From an uncultured Lachnospiraceae bacterium (lineage in GTDB: Bacteria; Bacillota_A; Clostridia; Lachnospirales; Lachnospiraceae), in contig CAJTOU010000004.1 in NCBI GenBank assembly GCA_910577835.1, positions 1-61,374 of the forward strand: DNA of 61,374 nt. Direction: 5' to 3'. This document shows, in pieces, positions 16,764 through 25,143 of this stretch (the first letter of the stretch is position 1; each line of letters starts with the position of its first letter). A model generated the notes under the pieces. That model saw only the letters and a program-made list of their open reading frames with translations, was not told where the DNA came from and made no database searches. The position numbers and the translations under genes were made by a program.

Positions 16764-18143
16764 ATGTTTTTAACTGATACAATAGCGGCTGTTTCTACGG
16801 GAATGACAAATTCAGGTATCGGGATTGTACGCATATCTGGAAGTGAAGCATTTGAGATTGCAGACAGAGTTTTTAAAGCAAAAAAGGGGAATGTAAAAAT
16901 TTTTGAAATGAAAAGTCATACTCTGCATTATGGCTATATTCACGAGGATAATAAAATAATAGATGAAGTGTTGCTTACAGTTATGAAGGCGCCCAATACT
17001 TATACGACAGAGGATACCGTTGAGATTAATTGTCACGGAGGTATCACAGTTGTCAACAAGGTGTTGGAAACGGTTCTGAAGAAGGGAGCACGACCAGCAC
17101 AGCCGGGAGAGTACACAAAAAGGGCATTTTTAAACGGGCGGATTGATTTATCCCAGGCGGAAGCGGTAATAGATATTATTCATGCAAAAAATCAATATGC
17201 CCTGTCAAATTCTGTGCATCAGTTAAATGGCGCAGTATCAGAAAAAATTAAAGTAATACGTGAAAAAATAATAAACAGTATGGCTTATATTGAAGCTGCT
17301 TTGGATGACCCTGAACATATCAGTCTTGACGGTTACAAAAAAGAACTGCAATTAACAGTGAATGAAATAAAGAAAGAACTGAAAAAGCTGCTGGATTCTT
17401 TTGATAATGGAAAAATTTTGTGTGAAGGGATAAAAACTGTTATACTTGGAAAACCCAATGCGGGAAAGTCATCGTTTTTGAATGCATTAATAGGGGAGGA
17501 AAGGGCAATTGTTACAGAAATAGAGGGAACAACAAGGGATACTTTGGAAGAAAATATATTAATAAATGGTATTAACTTAAATATAATAGATACAGCAGGA
17601 ATTAGAGACAGTGAGGATAAAGTTGAGCAGATAGGGATAGAAAGGGCAAAAAAATGTGCCGAGCAGGCAGAGCTTATTTTATATGTGCTGGATTCTTCGA
17701 GAAATCTTGATGAAAATGACAAAAAGATTCTTGAGATTATAAAAGAAAAAAAAGCTGTTTTTTTATATAATAAGAGTGATTTGAATCCTGTGCTTAAGAT
17801 AGAGGAAATCAAAAAAATAGCAAATGCTCCTGTTATAAAAATATCTGCAAAGCATGGACATGGTATAGAAGAATTTGAAGATTTAATAAAGGAAATGTTT
17901 TTGAAGGAAAAAATAGGAGGAAATGACGAGGTATTTATTACCAGTGCAAGGCAGAAAAATGATATTTTTAATGCTTGTCAGAGTATCATTATGGTGGAGC
18001 AGAGCATCAGTGAAGGAGTATCGGAGGATTTTTATACAATTGATTTTATGAATGCCTATGAATCTTTGGGAAGAGTGATAGGAGAGGCTGTGGAAGAAGA
18101 TTTGGTAAACACAATATTTAGCAGGTTCTGTATGGGAAAATAA
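16764..18143 (+). CDS. mnmE: tRNA modification GTPase MnmE
   Basis: With MnmG it installs the 5-aminomethyl-type group on wobble U34 of certain tRNAs. 459 residues: N-terminal folate-binding domain (DTIAAVSTGMTNSGIGIVRI), helical domain, and an inserted G domain with G1 GKPNAGKSSFLNAL, G2 EGTTRDTLEE, G3 DTAGI and G4 NKSD. The C-terminus is FSRFCMGK, a Met variant of the family C-(I/L)-G-K end that carries the catalytic Cys. AAGGAG precedes ATG. Confidence 0.97.
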   Translation: MFLTDTIAAVSTGMTNSGIGIVRISGSEAFEIADRVFKAKKGNVKIFEMKSHTLHYGYIHEDNKIIDEVLLTVMKAPNTYTTEDTVEINCHGGITVVNKVLETVLKKGARPAQPGEYTKRAFLNGRIDLSQAEAVIDIIHAKNQYALSNSVHQLNGAVSEKIKVIREKIINSMAYIEAALDDPEHISLDGYKKELQLTVNEIKKELKKLLDSFDNGKILCEGIKTVILGKPNAGKSSFLNALIGEERAIVTEIEGTTRDTLEENILINGINLNIIDTAGIRDSEDKVEQIGIERAKKCAEQAELILYVLDSSRNLDENDKKILEIIKEKKAVFLYNKSDLNPVLKIEEIKKIANAPVIKISAKHGHGIEEFEDLIKEMFLKEKIGGNDEVFITSARQKNDIFNACQSIIMVEQSISEGVSEDFYTIDFMNAYESLGRVIGEAVEEDLVNTIFSRFCMGK

Positions 18144-18226
18144 ATTTTTAGAAAAGACAAAAGATTTGATAAGATTTTCACGGTTCATTTTTGTAAGAAA
18201 AGTGAAGAGAAGGGAGAGGAAGCAAA

Positions 18227-20131
18227 GTGAAAGGTTATATGGAAGAGAATTATGATGTGCTTGTAGTGGGAGCGGGACATGCAGGCTGTGAAGCAGCTCT
18301 TGCATCGGCAAGACTGGGATTGAATACCATTTTGTTTACAGTCAGTGTGGACAGTATTGCGCTTATGCCCTGCAATCCAAATATAGGTGGCAGCTCGAAG
18401 GGACATCTGGTAAGAGAGGTCGACGCACTCGGCGGGGAAATGGGAAAAAATATTGACAAAACTTTTATTCAGTCAAAAATGTTAAATGCATCAAAGGGAC
18501 CAGCAGTACATTCTCTGCGGGCACAGGCGGATAAAAAGGACTATTCTCAGAAGATGAGAGAGACGCTTGAAAATACAGAGAATCTTACGATTCGGCAGGC
18601 GGAAGTATCAGAAATTTTAGTAGAGAATGGAAGGATTACAGGGGCAAAAACTTTTTCTGGAGCAGTTTATCATGTGAAGGCAGTAATTTTGTGTACAGGG
18701 ACATATTTAAGGGCAAGATGTATTTACGGAGATGTAAGCAATGCGACCGGTCCAAACGGGCTGCAGGCCGCAAATCATCTGACGGATTGTCTGAAATCGC
18801 TGGGAATAGAAATGTATCGTTTTAAGACGGGCACACCAGCGAGAGTGGATAAGAGAAGCATTGATTTTACAAAGATGGAGATACAGCGGGGAGATGAAAA
18901 AGTAGTACCGTTTTCATTTTCTACGGACCCTGAATCTGTGCAGAAAGAACAGGCTGTTTGTTGGCTGACTTATACAAATAATAAAACACATGAAATTATC
19001 AGAGAGAATATTGACCGTTCGCCATTATTTTCAGGAGTAATAGAAGGAACCGGTCCCAGATATTGTCCGTCGATTGAAGACAAGGTAATGAAATTTGCAG
19101 ATAAAGAAAGGCATCAGATTTTTGTGGAGCCGGAAGGATTGTATACAAATGAAATGTATCTTGGAGGAATGTCAAGTTCACTGCCGGAGGATGTTCAGTA
19201 TATGATGTATCGAACTGTGCCCGGACTGGAAAATGTTAAAATTGTAAGGAATGCCTATGCGATTGAATATGATTGTATTAATCCGGGACAGCTTCTTCCT
19301 ACTTTGGAATTTAAGAAAATTCAGGGATTGTTCAGCGCAGGACAGTTTAATGGAAGTTCAGGCTATGAGGAAGCAGCGGCACAGGGAATCGTGGCAGGAA
19401 TTAATGCTGCAATGGAAATTTTGGGAAAAGAACAGATTGTGATTGACAGGTCACAGGGATATATAGGTGTGTTGATTGATGATTTGGTGACAAAGGAAAA
19501 TCATGAGCCATACAGAATGATGACATCAAGGGCAGAATACAGGCTGTTGTTAAGGCAGGATAATGCTGATTTAAGGCTGACATCTGTTGGTTATCAGGTG
19601 GGGCTGGTAAGTAAGGATATGTATGACAGGGTTGAAAAAAAGAGAAAAATGATAGAGCAGGAAGTGAAGCGATTGTCTGAAGTTACGATTGGAGCAAACG
19701 GGAAAACTCAGGAATTTCTGGAAAAATATCACAGTTCCGAACTTAAAACAGGGGTTACGCTTGCGGAGCTTATCCGAAGACCAGAGCTTGATTATGACAA
19801 GGTGGCAGAGCTTGACGATGAAAGAGAAGAATTACCATATGATGTAATAGAACAGGTAAATATTCAGATTAAGTATGAGGGATATATTACGAGGCAGTTA
19901 AAACAGGTGGAGCAGTATAAAAAGCTGGAAGGAAAAAAACTGAAGCCGGATTTCGATTATTCAGAAGTGAAGGGAATGAGAAAGGAAGCGATTCAGAAAA
20001 TGAATCTTTATAAACCATTGTCAGTAGGACAGGCCTCAAGGATTTCCGGAGTTTCTCCGGCGGATATTTCAGTGCTGCTGGTTTATCTGGAACAGCAGAG
20101 AGGAAATCATGGAGGAAAAAGTGAGAGATAG
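18227..20131 (+). CDS. mnmG: tRNA uridine-5-carboxymethylaminomethyl modification enzyme MnmG
   Basis: The FAD partner of MnmE in wobble-uridine modification. 634 residues. N-terminal dinucleotide fold DVLVVGAGHAGCEAALASAR, then PCNPNIGGSSKGHLVREVDALGG; the C-terminal helical domain binds MnmE. GTG 18227 has GGGAGAGGA upstream and is preferred; ATG 18239 (MEENYD) with AAAGG is a possible alternative. Its 3' end overlaps rsmG by 23 nt. Confidence 0.97.
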   Translation: MKGYMEENYDVLVVGAGHAGCEAALASARLGLNTILFTVSVDSIALMPCNPNIGGSSKGHLVREVDALGGEMGKNIDKTFIQSKMLNASKGPAVHSLRAQADKKDYSQKMRETLENTENLTIRQAEVSEILVENGRITGAKTFSGAVYHVKAVILCTGTYLRARCIYGDVSNATGPNGLQAANHLTDCLKSLGIEMYRFKTGTPARVDKRSIDFTKMEIQRGDEKVVPFSFSTDPESVQKEQAVCWLTYTNNKTHEIIRENIDRSPLFSGVIEGTGPRYCPSIEDKVMKFADKERHQIFVEPEGLYTNEMYLGGMSSSLPEDVQYMMYRTVPGLENVKIVRNAYAIEYDCINPGQLLPTLEFKKIQGLFSAGQFNGSSGYEEAAAQGIVAGINAAMEILGKEQIVIDRSQGYIGVLIDDLVTKENHEPYRMMTSRAEYRLLLRQDNADLRLTSVGYQVGLVSKDMYDRVEKKRKMIEQEVKRLSEVTIGANGKTQEFLEKYHSSELKTGVTLAELIRRPELDYDKVAELDDEREELPYDVIEQVNIQIKYEGYITRQLKQVEQYKKLEGKKLKPDFDYSEVKGMRKEAIQKMNLYKPLSVGQASRISGVSPADISVLLVYLEQQRGNHGGKSER

Positions 20132-20843
20132 AATAGATGTGTTGACTGAGAAATTGGAATTGTTGGATATAACGGTAAGTCAAAAGCAGATAGAGCAGTT
20201 TTTGATGTTTTATGAAATGATGATAAATACAAATCAGGTAATGAATCTTACTTCGATTACAGAGCCTGTGGAGGTAATGGACAAACATTTTGTGGACAGT
20301 CTTGCAGTGAAAAGGATATATGATTTGAATCAAAAGGTATCTGTGATAGATGTGGGAACAGGAGCAGGATTTCCGGGAATTCCACTCAAGATAGTATTTC
20401 CGAAAATTCATATTGTGCTGCTGGATTCGCTGAATAAGAGAGTAAAGTTTTTAAAAGATGTTGTGGAAGCACTGGAGCTTCAAAATGTAGAGTGTATTCA
20501 TGGGAGAAGCGAAGATATTGGCAGAACAGATGAGTACAGGGAGAAATTTGATTTATGCGTTTCAAGAGCGGTGGCGAATCTGTCTGTACTTTCGGAATTA
20601 TGTATTCCTTTTGTAAAAATCGGAGGGAGGTTTATTTCTTATAAGGCGGGAAAGAGTGCAGAAGAGATAGAAGATGCAAAAACGGCTGTGACAAAGCTGG
20701 GAGGAAAAATCAGAAGAGTGGAAGAATTTTCGTTGCCGGGGACAGAGCTGGAGAGGGTGTTTGTGGAGATTGAGAAGATAAAAGAGACGGAGAGAAAATA
20801 TCCAAGAAAAGCGGGGATGCCGGAAAGGATGCCATTGAAGTAG
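20109..20843 (+). CDS. rsmG: 16S rRNA (guanine(527)-N7)-methyltransferase RsmG
   Basis: Methylates G527 of 16S rRNA using S-adenosylmethionine. 244 residues. The Rossmann-type SAM site reads VIDVGTGAGFPGIPLKI, preceded by the family HFVDSL segment and followed by SRAVANLSVL. It starts inside the end of mnmG, giving coupled translation. Last gene of the rightward oriC-proximal cluster. Confidence 0.96.
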   Translation: MEEKVRDRIDVLTEKLELLDITVSQKQIEQFLMFYEMMINTNQVMNLTSITEPVEVMDKHFVDSLAVKRIYDLNQKVSVIDVGTGAGFPGIPLKIVFPKIHIVLLDSLNKRVKFLKDVVEALELQNVECIHGRSEDIGRTDEYREKFDLCVSRAVANLSVLSELCIPFVKIGGRFISYKAGKSAEEIEDAKTAVTKLGGKIRRVEEFSLPGTELERVFVEIEKIKETERKYPRKAGMPERMPLK

Positions 20844-20879
20844 AAAGAAAGAGTAAAAGGAAACAGAACAAACATAAAT

Positions 20880-20926
20880 AACCGCGGAAGGGAGCTATTT
20901 TACTCTTTCGCGGTTATAGTTTGTAT
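20880..20926 (+). terminator. terminator after rsmG
   Basis: AACCGCGGAAGGGAG pairs with CTCTTTCGCGGTT across a short A/T loop, followed by a T-rich run. It is GC-rich, unlike the flanking DNA. Confidence 0.8.
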
Positions 20927-20998
20927 TTGGTATATCATATTGTTAGCTGGCATCAGGATAATTAATCAAAGTTTTGCAGCGTTTTTGTATTTAATGTA

Positions 20999-21175
20999 TT
21001 ATACTATAATGAAGCACGCTGATGCGTGCGTAGGTCATCAAACTTTGTTTGATGACGTTATACCACAATGAAGCACGCTGATGCGTGCGCAGGTCATCAA
21101 ACCTTGTTTGATGACATTATACTACAATGAAGCACGCTGATGCGTGCGCAGGTCATCAAACTTTGTTTGATGATG
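20999..21175. repeat. three tandem 59-bp repeats with two hairpins each
   Basis: Copies begin at 20999, 21058 and 21117, with a partial fourth at 21176. They are nearly identical. Each holds GCACGC-TGAT-GCGTGC and, 5 nt later, a 10-bp inverted repeat GTCATCAAAC/GTTTGATGAC around a 3-nt loop. Diverged relatives in opposite orientation occur at 22272-22330 and 24112-24262. Not a CRISPR: there are no unique spacers and the unit itself is palindromic. Confidence 0.92.
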
Positions 21176-21195
21176 TTATACCATGAAATGTGTTC

Positions 21196-22134
21196 TTATT
21201 TTAGAAAATTCTTTATGGCATTTGTAAGTTCTTCTGGATTTTCTAATTGAGGAAGATGCTTGGAATTTGTTATGCTTAGAAATTCTATGTCAGGATAGAA
21301 TTTCTTGTATTCGTTTACAGTTTCTAAAATATTTGCTTCATTTTCACCTCCAATTATAAAGACAGGGTTGTCCAACTGTTTTAGAGAGATTGTAACATCT
21401 GCATGAGTGTAGTTGTTTTGGATGCTTGAAAACAGGGATTTTGATGTCTCGTTGTTATGATAAGAAGAATAGTAGGCATCAATATAGCCTGTACTTGTTT
21501 TGTATGGGTTATTGAAGTAGGAATGATAAAATAGATTTTCATAATCTTCTCGTTTGTTTTGTCTGTTGGCATAGAATGTTCCTATAATTGGAAGATTATA
21601 AAATTTATTTTTATAGTAATTTTCTTTAGAAATAGTTTGTTTTTCGTATGTGATAGAGCTTGGGTTTATCATAATAATTTTGTCAAATATATTTTCTTTG
21701 TAATGTGCTGTCATTAGGGCAATGGAAGACGATGTGCCAGAACTGATGATATCACATTTTTCTTTTATAATATCAGAAACAAAATCACTGATAAGCTGAA
21801 CAAATAGAAAATTTGTATATTTAAAACATGGTTTTTCAGAATGACCGCAGCCGATTAAATCAATAAGATATACAGTGTGGTCTTTTTCAAATTCTGAAAT
21901 AAGATTCTGCCATTCAAAAGAAGAACTTCCTGCTGTCAGGTCATGGATAAAAAGCAGGGGAGAACCATTTCCTGATTTTGTATAGTAAATATCACCGTAT
22001 TTCCATTTGTAATAAAGTTCACAGTAATGACTGGATGGAAATAATGCTTTTGCTTTGGAGGAAATGTATTTATTATGCAGATATAAACCCGCAATTGTCA
22101 GACTTGTAAGAGATAGTAGTTTACTTTTTTTCAT
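21196..22134 (-). CDS. alpha/beta hydrolase, membrane-anchored
   Basis: A 312-residue alpha/beta-hydrolase-fold protein with an N-terminal hydrophobic segment (LLSLTSLTIAGLYLHNKY) that probably anchors it, with the catalytic domain outside. Seen: the oxyanion strand LLFIHDLTAGSSSFEW, VYLIDLIGCGHSEKP, a nucleophile elbow SSGTSSSIAL (Ser in a G-x-S-x-S setting), an acid in FIIGGENEA, and the catalytic His in NSKHLPQLENPEEL, as in many peptidase/esterase-like members. Substrate unknown. Minus strand, between two repeat blocks, opposite to its neighbours. Confidence 0.85.
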   Translation of the reverse strand: MKKSKLLSLTSLTIAGLYLHNKYISSKAKALFPSSHYCELYYKWKYGDIYYTKSGNGSPLLFIHDLTAGSSSFEWQNLISEFEKDHTVYLIDLIGCGHSEKPCFKYTNFLFVQLISDFVSDIIKEKCDIISSGTSSSIALMTAHYKENIFDKIIMINPSSITYEKQTISKENYYKNKFYNLPIIGTFYANRQNKREDYENLFYHSYFNNPYKTSTGYIDAYYSSYHNNETSKSLFSSIQNNYTHADVTISLKQLDNPVFIIGGENEANILETVNEYKKFYPDIEFLSITNSKHLPQLENPEELTNAIKNFLK

Positions 22135-22271
22135 GTTAAAATACTCCTTATTAAATAATAGATAGTAAATGGAAAATACTATATGCTACAATATAATTAT
22201 AAGCCAAAATCAAAATATATACAATCAAAAAATAAAAAATGAAGATAGTAAATGTATTTTTTGTGTGATAT

Positions 22272-22330
22272 AATGTCATCAAACAAAACAAAGTATAGTT
22301 TGATGACATAGCGTGCTTCAGTATAGTATA
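22272..22330. repeat. inverted, diverged copy of the 59-bp repeat
   Basis: Contains the same 10-bp arms, GTCATCAAAC (22275-22284) and GTTTGATGAC (22298-22307), with a longer 13-nt loop, followed by AGCGTGCTTCAGTATAGTATA-like sequence that is the reverse complement of the start of the 59-bp unit. Confidence 0.8.
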
Positions 22331-22359
22331 AGAAAGAAAAGATGTGATAAAAATCTGAA

Positions 22360-22375
22360 TGTTTCACGTGAAACA
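22360..22375. promoter_or_regulatory. parS site 1
   Basis: A perfect 16-bp palindrome TGTTTCACGTGAAACA, the Firmicutes parS consensus bound by ParB/Spo0J. It lies about 2 kb upstream of parA. Confidence 0.95.
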
Positions 22376-22443
22376 TTTTAATTAAGAAAGAAAAGAGAAA
22401 ATATCCTATATGAATTTTTTTGGATAAGAATAAAAAAAGACGA

Positions 22444-22459
22444 TGTTTTACCTGAAATA
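22444..22459. promoter_or_regulatory. degenerate parS-like site
   Basis: TGTTTTACCTGAAATA differs from parS at three positions that break the palindrome. It lies between two perfect sites and is probably a decayed copy that does not bind well. Confidence 0.4.
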
Positions 22460-22563
22460 TTTTGGACAGGAATGAGAAGATAATGTTTATATAAATTTAG
22501 GAAGCAATAAAAAAGAAAGATGATGCTTGTATAAAATTTTCAGATATCAGTAAAAAAAGAAAA

Positions 22564-22579
22564 TGTTTCACGTGAAACA
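22564..22579. promoter_or_regulatory. parS site 2
   Basis: A perfect TGTTTCACGTGAAACA within a longer 24-bp perfect palindrome with AAAA/TTTT flanks. The remaining 22135-22708 intergenic DNA is AT-rich and shows only these sites and the repeat copy. Confidence 0.95.
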
Positions 22580-22708
22580 TTTTAATAAAATAAAAATAGA
22601 AGTTGTTTTATGCTCACGTTTTGATAGAAAGTCCAGAGTAAAGTTATTTTAGATAAAAGTTGAAAATGAGAAATTTATAAATATTAAATGACATAGAAAG
22701 GGAAGAAA

Positions 22709-23425
22709 ATGAAAACAGAAAGAACAATGAAATATTTACAAAACAGACTGCAATATTTAAAACAACTGGTCTTGGAGAATGAAGAAAAAAGAGATGTTTT
22801 AAATATAGAAAAGGAAGAATTATTCACTCAGATTGAAGAATATAAAAATAAAATAGATGAGGCATATGATGTGTTTTCACCAAAATCCACTAAAAATGAT
22901 TTTATAAAGGAACAGATTAATTTGTTTGAGATAAAATTAAATCAGATTAATGATAATATAGAGGAATTGCACGAACAAATTGAATCAGGAAGAGAAGAGG
23001 CAGAGGAGATAGAGAAAGTAATTGAGGAATTAAAAAGCAAGATAGATGAAACGGATGAAATTATCAGTATATTAAACGAGATTGAAAAAGAAAGAGAGAG
23101 GGAAATAAACTGTATTGATATTACAAAAGAATATAAATTTGGGGATTATGATAATGGTGAAGAATATGAAAGCTATGAAGAATATGATAATTATAATGGG
23201 TATCAAAGATATGATAATTATGAAGAATATAATCCTCTGGTTTGTAAAAAAATAGAGGTTGAAAAGAAAAAAATCAGAGATATTATATATAAATGTGAAA
23301 ATTGTAGTACATTTATGGAACTCGATGTAAACAGATGTAAATTAGAACTTGATAATATAATTGGTCTGCTTGGAGATTTATTAAAATATCCAAGCAGGAA
23401 AGTAGAGGAAAATGAAGAAGTATAA
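22709..23425 (+). CDS. DegS-like coiled-coil protein with degenerate kinase core
   Basis: 238 residues, soluble. Residues 7-137 form a long coiled coil resembling the DegS sensor region, including AYDVFSPKS, which matches the DegS-type VFSP motif. A Tyr/Glu-rich stretch follows (152-174). Residues 180-227 (EVEKKKIRDIIYKCE, then RCKLELDNIIGLLGDLL) resemble the DegS dimerisation helices, but the phosphoacceptor His of the R-x-(I/L)-H-D motif is absent and there is no ATPase domain. It overlaps the next gene by 14 nt. Inference: a pseudo-kinase remnant of a DegS/DegU pair; a structural coiled-coil role is an alternative. Confidence 0.7.
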   Translation: MKTERTMKYLQNRLQYLKQLVLENEEKRDVLNIEKEELFTQIEEYKNKIDEAYDVFSPKSTKNDFIKEQINLFEIKLNQINDNIEELHEQIESGREEAEEIEKVIEELKSKIDETDEIISILNEIEKEREREINCIDITKEYKFGDYDNGEEYESYEEYDNYNGYQRYDNYEEYNPLVCKKIEVEKKKIRDIIYKCENCSTFMELDVNRCKLELDNIIGLLGDLLKYPSRKVEENEEV

Positions 23426-24062
23426 AATTATTATATATTCAAAGAAAAAAATATTTATACAGTTATTATATACATATATCAGAGAATGGATTGAAAGAAA
23501 AAATAAAGAAGAATATATACTTTCTATAATGATAGAAGGAAGAAGTTCAATGGAAACAATAGATGCTGAATCACGTTTAGAAAATTGTATTTTATTATTT
23601 GACTGTTCTGATAAAGAAGAAATAGATAATTTAAAAAAGATTTTAAGTAAGAGAATAGAAAGTTGTGAAGGAATAGTCAGTAATAAACAATCAGTATATA
23701 TTATATTATTCGATAATATATATTGTAGAATGGAAGAAACACTATTCTTTCAAGAAAAGGATAACTTATATTTTATTGATGATTTGCAGGAATTGACAGA
23801 GATAATAGAGAAGATAACCGATACAGATGATGATTCAAAAAAAGCATCAGATAATTTAACAAGAAGAGAGCGGGAAATATTAGTATTGATTACAAAAGGA
23901 AAACTGAATAAGGAAATTGCAAATGAGCTTAATATTACAGAAAGAACGGTAAAAAATCATATTGCAAATTTATTTAAAAAGATAAATGTTTATGACCGGA
24001 CACAGGCGGCTGTTTATGCAATTAAATGTGGAATTTACAGTTTGTATCTGGAAGATTTATAA
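23412..24062 (+). CDS. LuxR/DegU-family regulator with degenerate receiver
   Basis: 216 residues. The C-terminal LuxR-type helix-turn-helix (about 147-208; LTRREREILVLITKGKLNKE, then ERTVKNHIANLFKKINVYDR and TQAAVYAIKCG) is strongly DegU-like. The N-terminal half has receiver-like strand spacing, but the paired acidic residues after the first strand are replaced (IIIYSKKKIF), so phosphorylation-dependent control is doubtful. An Asp is present in LLFDCS. It overlaps the DegS-like gene. Target genes unknown; DNA binding next to parS is plausible but not shown. Confidence 0.8.
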   Translation: MKKYKIIIYSKKKIFIQLLYTYIREWIERKNKEEYILSIMIEGRSSMETIDAESRLENCILLFDCSDKEEIDNLKKILSKRIESCEGIVSNKQSVYIILFDNIYCRMEETLFFQEKDNLYFIDDLQELTEIIEKITDTDDDSKKASDNLTRREREILVLITKGKLNKEIANELNITERTVKNHIANLFKKINVYDRTQAAVYAIKCGIYSLYLEDL

Positions 24063-24111
24063 AAATAATATATTAAATCAGAAGAATCATATGGAATATA
24101 TAAAATTTTAT

Positions 24112-24262
24112 GGTATAATGTCATTAAACGAAGCAAAGCGTAGTTTGATGACATGGCGTGTTTCATTATGGCATAATGTTATTAACGAAGCAAAGTGTAG
24201 TTTAATGACCTGTACATTAGAGATGTGTACATTAGTGTGTTTCATTATAGTATAATGTTATT
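24112..24262. repeat. diverged tandem copies of the 59-bp repeat family
   Basis: About two and a half degenerate units in the same orientation as 22272-22330, each with an approximate ATAATGTCATTAAACGAAGC...TAGTTTGATGACATGGCGTG pattern and TTTCATTATGG spacers. They lie between the DegU-like gene and parS site 3. No convincing gene is present in 24063-24357. Confidence 0.75.
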
Positions 24263-24300
24263 AAATAAAATTAATTCCATTATACAGAAAGTTTTGAAAA

Positions 24301-24316
24301 TGTTTCACGTGAAACA
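24301..24316. promoter_or_regulatory. parS site 3
   Basis: A perfect TGTTTCACGTGAAACA centred about 50 nt upstream of the parA start, in the probable parAB promoter region, so ParB binding could also repress the operon (inference). Confidence 0.95.
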
Positions 24317-24357
24317 TTGAATAGTATATTGAAAGAATAATAGAAAGGAATACTTTT

Positions 24358-25119
24358 ATGGGAAGAATAATAGCTGTTGCCAATCAAAAAGGAGGAGTAG
24401 GAAAAACAACTACTTCTATTAATCTGGCATCCTGTCTTGCAGAATTGAAGAAAAAGGTTTTACTAGTAGATATTGACCCTCAGGGGAATGGTACAAGCGG
24501 AGTAGGTGTTGACAAAAACAATGTAGAGAATACAGCATATACAATGATTGTAGGAGAATGTTCCATAGAACAGGCGATTATTTCTACGAAAATAGAAAAT
24601 CTTGATGTTATTGCATCAAATGTAAGTCTGGCGGGAGCAGAAATTGATTTGCTTGAGAGCGAAAACAGAGAATATATATTAAAAAGTGAATTAAAAAAAG
24701 TAAAGGATAATTATGAGTTTATTATTATTGATTGTCCGCCTTCGTTAAATATATTAACAGTAAATGCAATGTCTGCGGCGGATACAATTCTTGTTCCAAT
24801 CCAGTGTGAATATTATGCTTTGGAGGGTTTGACACAGCTTATGTATACCATTGAACTTGTAAAGAAGAGATTGAATCCTTTTCTGGAAATCGAGGGTGTC
24901 GTATTTACCATGTATGATGCCAGAACAAATCTTTCATTACAGGTTGTAGAAAATGTAAAAGGAAATTTAAAGCAAAATATTTATAAGACAATTATACCAA
25001 GAAATATCAGGCTGGCAGAAGCACCGAGTCATGGACTTCCTATTAATTTATATGATTCCAAATCCACTGGTGCGGAAAGCTATCGGTTATTGGCACAGGA
25101 AGTAGCAGAGAGACAGTAA
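24358..25119 (+). CDS. parA: chromosome-partitioning ATPase ParA/Soj
   Basis: A deviant-Walker ATPase that acts with ParB-parS in origin segregation and modulates DnaA. 253 residues, as in Soj. The Walker A motif NQKGGVGKTTTSINLA has the signature Lys; then LLVDIDPQGNGTSG, and IIIDCPPSLNILT for Walker B. AAAGGA lies upstream of ATG. It is followed 24 nt later by parB and preceded by a parS site. Confidence 0.96.
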   Translation: MGRIIAVANQKGGVGKTTTSINLASCLAELKKKVLLVDIDPQGNGTSGVGVDKNNVENTAYTMIVGECSIEQAIISTKIENLDVIASNVSLAGAEIDLLESENREYILKSELKKVKDNYEFIIIDCPPSLNILTVNAMSAADTILVPIQCEYYALEGLTQLMYTIELVKKRLNPFLEIEGVVFTMYDARTNLSLQVVENVKGNLKQNIYKTIIPRNIRLAEAPSHGLPINLYDSKSTGAESYRLLAQEVAERQ

Positions 25120-25143
25120 TCTATAATTTAGCGGGAGAATAAT

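Noticed and set aside
20999..21175. Tandem repeats considered as a CRISPR array
   Set aside because: The 59-bp units are contiguous and nearly identical with no variable spacers, and no cas gene is in the window.
23986..24255. 89-codon frame overlapping the DegU-like gene's end
   Set aside because: It reads through the diverged palindromic repeats in another frame; its Met-Thr-Trp segments are repeat translations.
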